Both the position numbers and the translations under genes were made by a program. Below the pieces are notes generated by a model that saw only the letters and a program-made list of their open reading frames with translations, made no database searches and was not told the origin of the DNA. A stretch of DNA of 10,150 bases from Parachlorella kessleri (taxonomy: Eukaryota; Chlorophyta; Trebouxiophyceae; Chlorellales; Chlorellaceae), in assembly GCA_001598975.1 (NCBI GenBank), contig BBXU01000036.1, forward strand, positions 1-10,150, read 5' to 3'. Positions 1 through 7,600 of this stretch are shown in pieces. Each line of letters begins with the position of its first letter. The first letter of the stretch is position 1.

Positions 1-531
1 GGTGGTGGTTGGGGGGGCTGCTGAGTGTGGGACGCCTGCCCGCATGATTTTATCTTGCTTAAATGGTGTAAATGCTGAAACACACACAGAAAGGGCCAAG
101 CCAGGAAAAATGTATTTACTTGACACCCAGAGCGGCTGGACCCACAGCCCATCAACGGAAACAATGCGCCCAGCATGCAAAGCCTGTTCTATTAGCCAGG
201 GCGCATTCTTCCCCGTTGATGGGCTGTGGCTGCATGGGGTACCTCGTGGGCTTGCAGGGGACATCCGGTCGAAAGAGTGCAGACTTTGTGCGTTTGTTTT
301 GGGACGGTGGCCTCTCCTCGGGGCTGTGTCCCGCATGCTGCACAGCTGTGACTTGCTTGGGTTGATGTGTCATGATCCTGCAAGGCTGCACCGCTTGGTG
401 GTCGGCTTAGGAGGCGCTGGTCTCCAGGCCTTTCGGCAAAGCCATCTGCACCAAGCGCACTTGTTGGTGTGCCAATGGCGCACCCATACGAACCAGGGCT
501 GATGCAGAACAGCGCGTGCTGACCTTGACAG
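1..531 (+). other. Partial intron of the WDR46-like gene
   Basis: This stretch precedes the first visible exon, and its right end is a normal 3' splice site (CAG at 529-531). No part of it translates into anything like the upstream WDR46/Utp7 domain in any frame. The long open frame running through it has no family features. The only structured element is the inverted repeat at 142-229. Its 5' splice site lies outside the window. Confidence 0.55.
142..229 (+). repeat. Perfect 17-bp inverted repeat forming a long imperfect hairpin inside the intron
   Basis: CCACAGCCCATCAACGG at 142-158 is exactly complementary to CCGTTGATGGGCTGTGG at 213-229. Inside it, AATGCGCCC at 163-171 pairs perfectly with GGGCGCATT at 199-207. 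The two stems are separated by a small internal loop (4 nt against 5 nt) and closed by a terminal loop of about 27 nt. The 26 Watson-Crick pairs in 88 nt are far more than expected by chance. The shape would fit a microRNA-like or siRNA-producing precursor, or a small fold-back element relic. No target duplication was recognised at its borders. Confidence 0.75.
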
Positions 532-1501
532 GTTCTGCGGGAGCCCGCGGAGGTTCAGAAAGAGCGGGCAGCAGAGGCAGCAGCAGCCAATGCGGCCAAG
601 CGCAAGGAGGTGCTGGAGGAGGGCGAGAAGAAGACCAAGATGAAGGCAAGCGAGAGGGCTGATAGTGCCTGCCCGCCTTTGCATATGCTAGCAGGCTGCC
701 CTCAATGCAGAGGTGAAGCTGTGGTTCTCTTGTGCGAGGTGTAGAGGAGGCAATTTCCAGGGGTTGCGCGCATGGTGGCCGTGGACTTTCGTGCAGGGCT
801 GACAAAGTGGGTGCTATTTGCAGGGCAAGAACAAGCCGACACGGCGGCAGAAGAAGCGGCAGCAGAACATTGTGGAGGAGCGCAAGCCGCTCATCAAGCA
901 GCGCATGAAGGAGCAGGTGAGGCAGCACTACTAGTGGCAGTAGTCGTTAGCCTGACAACTGCTGCCCTCTGGGGCATCTGAGACTGCTAATGGTGAGGGT
1001 GGCATGCTTCTTAACAGGTGGGTTTGGCGACTTGAGGCTGAGAGGGGCGGCGTGGAGGTGGATTGTTGGTTGCTGGATGGTATTAGGCAGCCACGGTTGA
1101 GTACCCCCGGTGGTGCATGGCGCTGGCATAACCTTTGTGCTTGACAAGGCTGTGCACATGTCCTAAACATTGGAGTGGCCCCAATGAAAGAAAAAGCCAA
1201 TCACACACATTTGAGTCTGATTAACCATGATGACTCCAAGGTATTCTGCAAGTTTGAGAGGCCGAAATCACGTTGCATATGCATGTGCATGGCAGACTGG
1301 CAGCATATACATTACCCTTCCTGCACTTCTAGCATACGTGAAGAGACAGGCGACGATGCCAAGACTTGAAATAGTGGCGCTGTCCTGATGCAGGGGGTGG
1401 CAGCGGAGTTTGGCGGCAGCAAACAGCAGCAAAAAGAGCAGCAGGACCCAGCAGTCCCTAGTAATGTGCCTAGAGCGCTGCATCGCTTTTACAAGAAGTG
1501 A
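532..1501 (+). CDS. WDR46/Utp7-like ribosome-biogenesis protein, C-terminal exons (5' partial)
   Basis: Three exons, 532-645, 824-916 and 1394-1501, are joined in phase 0 and give 104 residues ending in TGA at 1499-1501. The first has an acceptor ending CAG at 531, with an in-frame stop just upstream, so coding does not extend further left here. The peptide is highly basic and probably helical. An acidic/alanine/lysine stretch leads into KMKGKNKPTRRQKKRQQNIV, then EERKPLIKQRMKEQ, and it ends VPRALHRFYKK. That pattern (basic GKN segment, an N-I/V-hydrophobic-D/E-E-R-K block, and a terminal 'alanine-leucine-x-arginine-phenylalanine' motif) is what I know from the tail of Utp7/WDR46. This is a WD-repeat protein of the small-subunit processome, which acts in the nucleolus on 18S rRNA maturation. 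The WD repeats and the conserved BING4 C-terminal domain would lie left of the window. The intron at 646 starts with GC rather than GT. The family call rests on the tail alone, so another basic nucleolar protein is possible. Confidence 0.65.
646..823 (+). other. GC-AG intron in the WDR46-like gene
   Basis: The exon ends ATGAAG and is followed by GCAAGC at 646. The acceptor is TTTGCAG at 817-823. Joining 645 to 824 restores the expected basic KMKGKNKP segment in phase 0. No GT donor in the area restores this reading, so the GC donor is the best call. Confidence 0.65.
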
Positions 1502-1567
1502 AGACGTTGCTAGGCTAGAACTGGTAGGGATGGTCAGAAGCGGTTAAAAGTTGAAGTCCAGCAGTGG

Positions 1568-1605
1568 TGTAAGGAATGGTTATAACCCGGTAGAAAGATG
1601 TGTAA
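1568..1605 (+). terminator. Candidate TGTAA polyadenylation signals of the WDR46-like gene
   Basis: TGTAA occurs at 1568-1572 and again at 1601-1605, about 67 and 100 nt after the stop codon. TGTAA is the usual poly(A) signal of green algal nuclear genes, normally placed 10-20 nt before the cleavage site. The position suits a short 3' UTR, but no cleavage site can be read from the sequence. Confidence 0.5.
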
Positions 1606-2069
1606 TACCCGATTGAGGAGAAAGCTAGTTAAACGAAGGAGGAAGTGAGAATAATGTGTCAGAGGTCAGCCGGGGCAGATGGCTGCAATGAAATGGCGAG
1701 CCTGGAAAGCGCACACACTTGCACCCTGGTCGATGCTATGGCACACAGAAATCGGGTGCTAGGTTTGCCCGGTCACCCTACCACCCACGTCCTGCCCCTG
1801 GACTGAACTGTTGTGCAATAGACAACACAGTACTGACAGGCAGCCGAGAACACAGCCCTGCACGCAATCATTCTCGACCTTCCCTCTGCTGCACTACTGG
1901 CCACCTTTCACAAAGAACAACGCTGCCAGAGACCCGCACCACCAAAGACTTCTATGCGATACTGCAGCAGCAGCTCTTCCTGTTTTGGGCCGCCAGCCCC
2001 CCCCCCACGCGCATCAGATGTGAAATTGTACAGTACACAAAACTCTGTGTTTGAACTGATGAAAAGACA
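1606..2069. other. Intergenic stretch between convergent genes, no gene recognised
   Basis: The WDR46-like gene (plus strand) and the SWEET gene (minus strand) converge here. Open frames are present on the plus strand, but they carry no recognisable domain, codon pattern or splice-supported extension. A run of ten C lies at 1997-2006. Nothing else could be supported. Confidence 0.5.
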
Positions 2070-2074
2070 TTACA
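2070..2074 (-). terminator. Candidate TGTAA polyadenylation signal of the SWEET gene
   Basis: TTACA on the plus strand reads TGTAA on the minus strand, about 330 nt past the SWEET stop at 2402. It is the only TGTAA found on that strand between 2070 and the stop codon, so it is the best candidate for the 3' end. Confidence 0.4.
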
Positions 2075-2401
2075 CTTGCATACATGCACTACTGCGAGAC
2101 CATACAGACATCTCCTACCTTGCCCGCTCCTGCCTATTTAGGTACCCATCAACCTCTGGTACGCTCTGGATGCGAATCGGAACTGTCCTGCCGCTAGCTA
2201 TTCCCAACATCATAATACCTACACTGAAATGCAGGTAGCCAAGCTGCTGTATGCTGCCCCCCTGTACCCTTGAGCAGAGCTAAGCAGCCACTTGTAGCCA
2301 AGCAGTGCACACCACTAACATGGCCACCGCTGACCAGCTGGCATACCTTACCACAAAGTGATGCCCCAGTGCCACCAGGATCTCAGAGAAACCCTTACCG
2401 G

Positions 2402-2765
2402 TCACACTGCCTCATCTGATCCTGCTGGGTGGAGCAGCAGTTCAGTAGTGGATGCAGCCGAGTCAGATGCCTCCAGCATGTGGCTGAGGCTGGGGCCAGC
2501 ACTCGGCAGGGCCTGTGACGGTCCTGTAGCCATTACTGCTGCTCCTGCTGCTGCTACTGCTGCTGCTGCAAATGGTGAGCTTGGCACGCTGCGGCTGGAA
2601 CTGCTAGCCACTACTTTGATGGCTGAAGAGCTGGGCTTGCCGTTGGTGGTGCACGCCTCATGCAGCGGTTGTGCAGGCTCGGTTGGCGGCTCTGAGTAAC
2701 CTTCTGTCACTGCCTCTGTGCCGGTGGCTGAGTTTCTGGAAGGGCACCAGAAATATATTTCACCA
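2402..2765 (-). other. SWEET last exon: low-complexity C-terminal tail
   Basis: This exon is predicted from an intron at 2766-2852 with donor GTGAGC and acceptor CTAGCAG. Its 87 nt match the other short introns of the gene. The phase fits, and the frame stays open for 120 codons before TGA at 2402-2404. The tail begins GEIYFWCPSR, then becomes Ser, Thr, Pro and Ala rich. It includes an Ala/Val run encoded by a triplet repeat at 2536-2569. SWEET proteins normally carry a variable hydrophilic tail after TM7, which supports it. The alternative is that the gene ends at TGA 2851-2849, directly after TM7. Confidence 0.6.
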
Positions 2766-4038
2766 CTGCTAGAAATAGCATGCATGCCATGGGGATCATG
2801 GTATGCAAGACGCAGGAGGAACGTTGCTCAGGCACATCACAAGGCCGCTCACTTGTGGGGAAAGACCATAATGAGTACGAGGGCCAGGATGGAGCAGGCA
2901 CACCCTGGGATATTAGGCAACGCTATGAGGAGCTCGCCAGTAGACTGCAGAAAATGCAAACTGTTTAGTGATCCATATGACGGCTGCAATCACATGCGCA
3001 GGGCTTCGAGTGGGAATGTGGAGCGACTGCCGAGCCAGGGTAGCCTTCGATGGTTAATGGTGTGCAAGCGTGGCAAGGGAGTGGGGAGAGACCAGCATAA
3101 GCGAAAGCAACTTGCCAGACCGTACGTGGTCCACAGTGCAGCATTCAAGCCGTTTGCCAAATTTTGGAGCAGATGGAGAGAGGCCGAGTTGCGGGTTTTT
3201 ATGACTTGGAACATAGCACTGCAGAGCGGTATAGAGCTAGGTTGGCAGTTTATGAGGAGCAGGCTGAGCTGGAAGAGCAACATGCCTGAATTGCCGTAAG
3301 CTGGACCTCTATCCGAGGAGCACCAGACCTTGTTCCTCACCTCAGTGGAATCAGGTAGTATATAATGGAGCAGACATTGCCTGCAATCCCCCAGAGAGAC
3401 TTGGCAGTGTCTTGTTCCAGCCTGCCCAATGCTTGAACGCCAGCGACCGTTGTAAACGCTACTCCCGAGACCAGCAGCAGCGCTAATATCTGCCGTCTAA
3501 CCTGCAGGCACCAAATTCCCTGGTGCTGTTTATAGGTAGTGCCGCGATATGAGTTGGTGACAGGGCACATGAGAGTCAGCTGGGCTACACACCTGTGAGT
3601 GGGCTAATGCATAGCAGCGGGCAGTGAAGAACAGCCCAGCAAGGACTCCCACGTCGTTAGCGGCAAAAACAAAAGGATTCCTTGCCACAAGGGCGAAGGA
3701 AAACCAGGCTGCATGGAAAACATGCGAATATTGTGGGTTTGACGGTGGTTTCAAGGTGAAAAGCCTTACCAAGGGGTTGCCCCAAGCCACGTCGCGCACC
3801 AGTGCTATTGATCAAGGTAAACACAAAGGGTATGGGGGAAAGTTCTGCGTGGGAAGCAGGCAGGAGCTTGTTTTGCCACTCGGAGCCAGGGCTGGGGTTG
3901 GGTTGCACCGTCCCGCAGAGCACTCTTGCCTCCAAGCGTTTCGGCGAAGATGAACGTTTTGATGGGGGCCAACATCATCACGACATTGACCATTACGCCC
4001 AGCAAAGGCACAATTAGTTCCATTGCAACCGAGGCCAT
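2402..4038 (-). CDS. SWEET (MtN3/saliva) family sugar transporter, complete, seven exons
   Basis: Exons, in transcript order: 4038-3930, 3844-3800, 3708-3593, 3501-3341, 3218-3116, 2944-2853 and 2765-2402 (990 nt, 329 residues). SWEETs are plasma-membrane or organelle uniporters that carry mono- or disaccharides down their gradient. Two triple-helix MtN3 repeats are joined by a linker helix. TM1 is around residues 8-28 (LAPIKT, Pro25). TM2 starts LSPIPFVF (Pro42). TM3 contains the pocket Asn69 (VFAAN). The linker TM4 is around 95-115. TM5 carries GNVCSIIYYLIPL (Pro142). TM6 has LNAALWTTYGL. TM7 contains IALPN (Asn189), matching the second pocket Asn. The family's usual proline at the start of TM6 is His159 here. 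Residues 210-329 form a Ser/Ala/Pro-rich, probably disordered, cytosolic tail. The start Met1 lies just before TM1; Met6 is an alternative. Introns 1 and 5 are GC-AG. If the last intron is retained, translation stops at 2849 after 209 residues. Confidence 0.85.
2536..2569. repeat. Imperfect CTG/CAG triplet repeat
   Basis: Eleven CTG-like triplets in a row contain two single-base interruptions (CTC and CTA). On the minus strand they code an alanine-rich run in the predicted SWEET tail. Triplet runs like this are prone to length change between strains. Confidence 0.8.
2945..3115 (-). other. SWEET intron 5, GC-AG type
   Basis: The exon ends TACGGTCTG and is followed by GCAAGT; the acceptor is TTCTGCAG before 2944. 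The phase 0 join gives WTTYGL followed by STGELLIALPN, the expected TM6-to-TM7 passage. GT sites nearby are in a different phase and give a frame that stops soon and does not resemble the family. Confidence 0.75.
3709..3799 (-). other. SWEET intron 2 with two in-phase donor sites
   Basis: The acceptor is ATGCAG just before 3708. Donor GTGCGC at 3799 gives TM2 the normal family length (PFVFTLINST joined to AWFSFAL). A second, stronger-looking donor, GTAAGG at 3769, lies 30 nt downstream in the transcript in the same phase. It would add ten residues (GARRGLGQPL) inside TM2. I chose the first because it matches the family. Confidence 0.6.
3845..3929 (-). other. SWEET intron 1, GC-AG type
   Basis: The donor is GCAAGA after an exon ending CTTGGAG; the acceptor is CACGCAG. 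Joining 3930 to 3844 makes ETLGELSPIPF, which matches the family's 'leucine-glycine-acidic-leucine-x-proline' hinge between TM1 and TM2. No GT donor gives this join. Confidence 0.75.
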
Positions 4039-4302
4039 CTTGGACCGGGATGCGGTTGCGGAACGCTGTGTCTGCCTGGGCAGATGAGGGAGCCCCGAAG
4101 CTTGTTAGCGAGATCAACAAACAATGCAGGCGTTTTGAGCGTTTTGCGAGGTTTTGAGGATGTCAAACAAGTTACTACTAACTTTTTTACGTGAGGCGCC
4201 AAAATGACAATCTGAAGCGATGCCACGAGCTGCTGACCCAACCTCTATCATTGCCAAACTCTTGATGTGGTATCTCCTGCTTTAAGGTGTGCCTACCGTG
4301 GC

Positions 4303-4310
4303 TTTATATA
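4303..4310 (-). promoter_or_regulatory. Candidate TATA box of the SWEET gene
   Basis: The minus strand reads TATATAAA here, 265 nt upstream of the SWEET ATG at 4038. This would leave a 5' UTR of roughly 235 nt. It is the best TATA-like match in the region, but it also lies where the upstream gene's 3' UTR may end. No transcription start is visible. Confidence 0.3.
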
Positions 4311-4374
4311 ACAAATTTAGGAGCAAGCAGCCTCCGTCCCAGTGTCACCTCTGCTGTCAGATACCAAGCTTCTA

Positions 4375-4380
4375 TTTATT
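4375..4380 (-). terminator. Possible AATAAA-type polyadenylation signal of the glycyl-tRNA synthetase gene
   Basis: The minus strand reads AATAAA about 300 nt after the TAG stop. The usual algal TGTAA is absent from this interval, so this or an unrecognised variant may serve. It is weak evidence, because a six-base AT-rich motif arises easily. Confidence 0.25.
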
Positions 4381-4675
4381 ACGAGGGGTGGCAGAATACT
4401 ACATATATAGAGCATGACTGGACGCTTGCTTGCCATAAACTGCAGGCAGTGGCTGTCTCCAGTCTTTCGAGCCAACGCCATACCTTGCATGCCAGGCCCA
4501 TGATCCACTGCCGCCTTTCAACCAACTTCCTTGACAACGATTATCATGCCCCAAGAATCTACTTCCATCCCTGCTGTACCTCATTCTTCCTAGAAACGCC
4601 AACTAGCAGCAGCTCCAGCACTCCAGCTCCCCCTTTCACAGGGGGTGTCCTGCCAGCCTTGCCATCATGCCGAAC

Positions 4676-7600
4676 CTATTCCTCATCAGCTGCCACTGCC
4701 TGTGCAGGGTACTTTGCTGCTACATCTGCCCAGGATACATCAGAGTCGACCAACTGCCGCACCACTTGGGCCAGCTCCGCAACAGGCACACGCACCTGCA
4801 AGGCACAAAGTCGTGCCCGTCACTACTACTTGCCACGCCTCCTTGCAAGCAGCGATGAGGCACGCCCTCATGCCTGAAATATTCACTACCTCTACTGTGT
4901 TACCATGCTTGCTGCCTTCGGTTGCGCATGCGGCCTAGCCCACCAAAAGGGGCTATGGCATCGAACCTGTCAGGAACAGACAGCTGCTTGTGCTACCTAT
5001 ATCCCTTTTATCCAGCTCACCTGTGCTGTACTATCGCGTTCGCGCAGGGTGGCCGTGCTATCCTCCACTGTCTGGTAGTCGATGGTAATGGCGAAGGGCA
5101 CGCCCACCTCATCAGTCCGCGCGTACCTTCAGGCAATTGAGGAGCTGGCAGTCAGTACACCACAGACTGCAGGAATATGTCAAAAGCTGCCAATTGCGCC
5201 ACCAAGCCCGCAACAACTGATTCTCTGTCCACATGGGTGCCCAGCAAGCAGACAACAGTATGCGGGATGGCCAGGTGGTTCAGTTGGCCACCCGCGTGCC
5301 AAGACAACAACTCTCCAACTACTCACCGCCTGCCAATGGTTGTGCCCGTGACATCAATGGTGTTGCTGAGCCCCGCTCGTGTCAGTGCTTCACTCATGGT
5401 TTCTGCCCGCTGGTTCAGCTCCGCTCGCTGCATGTGAGAGAAGAGCGGGGCGTAACATGGAGAACATACTGCTGGCACGGCAACTGGAAGTCAAAAACAT
5501 GTATCTGGCTTGGGAAAGAACAAACACGAGTCTGAGAGTTCACTCTATAAGCAGCAATCGTGCTTGCTGCCTGGCAGCCTTAATGACTTGCTATTCCTGT
5601 TGCAGGCTGCCCACCGCTGATGTGTGACACGGGGGAAGGCAAGACTGAAAGCAACAAGGGAATCGAAAGGCCACAGTCCGGGCCTAATAAGCTGGTGCTT
5701 GACAGGGGATGGGGCATTCACAGGGTGCAACTTGCAGGCCCACCTGTAGCAATGGGAAGACGGTGCACTTGATCGGGGATGTGGAGGGAGGGAAGGCAAA
5801 CACGGTACGCTTGTCATCCCCCTCCCGGGCGTAGAAGCAATGCTCAAAAACGCAGTACAGGATGCGCCCAATGCCGAATGAGGGCTCAATGACGCCAGGA
5901 GTGAACGACCTGCATGGCACAGCGTACAATGGGGAGCATTGGATGACACCAGGCACCAAGTGCAGTGCTCCTTGCTGCACGTGTCCTGTCATCTGCAAAC
6001 CCCGCTCAAAACCTGTGAGCTGTAGGGGTGACACAAGCTAGTGAACCGGGTTGCTGAGATTGCAGGAGGCTCCATAATAGCATAGCCATCCCATCCGTCC
6101 CAAGAGACATGCGAAAACACCGTCCGCGCAAGCATGTAGTGCCGCTGAAGGTCGAAAGCTGACACTGCCACGTTAAGTTTCCTGCCCGCCGGCCCATCTC
6201 CTTCACTTCACCAATGTCCAGAATGACATGACCCAAAGCACCCCATGCTTGCCAGCTCTGTACATTATAACAAACCCACCTGCCGGTCTTCTTCACTGTC
6301 TGCTTCTTGATCTCCACCTGCCCCGGCTGGATCTGGTACACATGCCCCTCCACCTTGAGCGCCACCTCCTCGCCAGCCTCGTGCTTGGCCTTCATGGACA
6401 TGGCGTCACCTGCAGCAAGGCCCACCCGAAGGCTGCTCACTGCTACGTCCGCGCCCGGACCATCTTCTTCGGTCTTGAGGAGCGGTGCACAGCAGCGTCC
6501 GGGGCATCTACCCATCATGCATAAATCATACATAGCAAAAACAAGGCAAGGCTTGCGCAGGAGAGATCCATGCCTTCCCTAAAAGCCAACATCCATAAAA
6601 CCATGCTTTGTCGATATAGCACAGCCTCGCCCTCAACATGGCAACAATCGCAACCACACGGCCCGCCCCCCCGTCCCCTCTAACAAGGCTCCTAGAGCAA
6701 CACTGATTTTCAAGCCAGTCAAGGTCCCCCCCTCCCACCTTCACACATGGCCTCCAGCGCGTCGCCGATGGCCTTGGCCTCCCTCTTGAACAGCTTGCCC
6801 AGCTCCTTCTTGTTGGGCACGATGCTCAGCTCCTCCACCATGCGGGGCTCGGAAAAGGTCTCAAAAGCCGTCAGCTCCACCTTACTCATCAGCGTGTGCG
6901 CCTGCGGCGGCAAGGCCAGGCCAGGCCTGTGGGCTGACAACCTTGGGCATGGCTTTCTTGGGATGGCATGGCGACGCTTGCTAGAGCCGTCCAAGGGTTC
7001 AATACGGATGCTAGACGGTCTGCCGCCCCCTTTGTGAGGCGCATTGTCCTGCCTTCACTACACTACACGCTGTGAGCTCAGGCCGGCTTCCAACACACTA
7101 GACCGCACTTCTGTTGATGTAGCCATCGCTTGTCGCAGGAGGAACACCAGCAATGGCACACAACCTTCATGCACACATGTAGCTAGCAGCACACATGCTC
7201 TTGTGCTATGTAGGTAGCCTGCCTTGGTACCCCACAGCTCCCCATCTCCCGCCCCCGCCCCCGCCGCCCAGCACCTACCCGCAGGTCGTACGCGGAGCGG
7301 TCCGCCAGCCCCACACACTCCACCCAGCCGTAGGAGCACTCCACCTCACAGTCCCAGCAGTCCTCCGCGTAGTGCGCCATCTCGTGCTGCAGGTGCTGCC
7401 GGAAGCGGATGCGGTCCGGGTTCAGGCCTACCTGTAGGCAAGCAAACACCAGGGGCGCGCGGGCCCGACGGGCAGTCGCACACTTGCGCATTCATGCAAT
7501 TGAAGCACTTGCCAGGTCCATTGCTCTGCAAAGGACGGCGCAGAGAGGTATATGAGGTCATGACCCTAATAGGTGGGACTGTATGTGCATAGGCTGCAGC

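Larger units (their letters stand above)
4039..4675. other. Intergenic region between the tandem glycyl-tRNA synthetase and SWEET genes
   Basis: Both neighbours are on the minus strand, so this stretch must hold the synthetase 3' UTR (right side) and the SWEET promoter and 5' UTR (left side). No TGTAA signal was found on the minus strand. An AATAAA lies at 4380-4375, about 300 nt past the synthetase stop, and is the only candidate seen. Open frames on the plus strand show no recognisable protein. Confidence 0.5.

Noticed and set aside
2..502. 166-codon open frame on the plus strand at the left edge
   Set aside because: No family resemblance. It runs through the inverted repeat and overlaps other open frames, and it sits in what the 3' splice site at 531 marks as an intron.
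407..928. 173-codon open frame on the minus strand opposite the WDR46-like exons
   Set aside because: It is antisense to well-formed exons. Its Leu/Pro/Ala-rich, repetitive content is what the complement of a Glu/Lys/Gln-rich coding strand produces.
1719..2054. 111-codon open frame on the plus strand in the convergent intergenic region
   Set aside because: No recognisable domain and no splice-supported extension. It is crossed by the run of ten C and overlapped by other open frames of similar length.
2358..2699. 113-codon open frame on the plus strand opposite the SWEET tail
   Set aside because: The minus strand reading is joined in phase to the transporter by a normal 87-nt intron. The plus reading has no such support and is alanine-rich only because of the same triplet repeat.
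4287..4877. 196-codon open frame on the plus strand
   Set aside because: It overlaps the last synthetase exon (4676-4795) in antisense and shows no recognisable domain. It is Ser/Thr/Cys-rich, as expected from a chance frame.
6006..6533. 175-codon minus-strand open frame read as a gene of its own
   Set aside because: Only 6280-6409 is coding, as exon 8 of the synthetase. The rest is read-through of the flanking introns, shown by the splice sites and by loss of similarity to the family.
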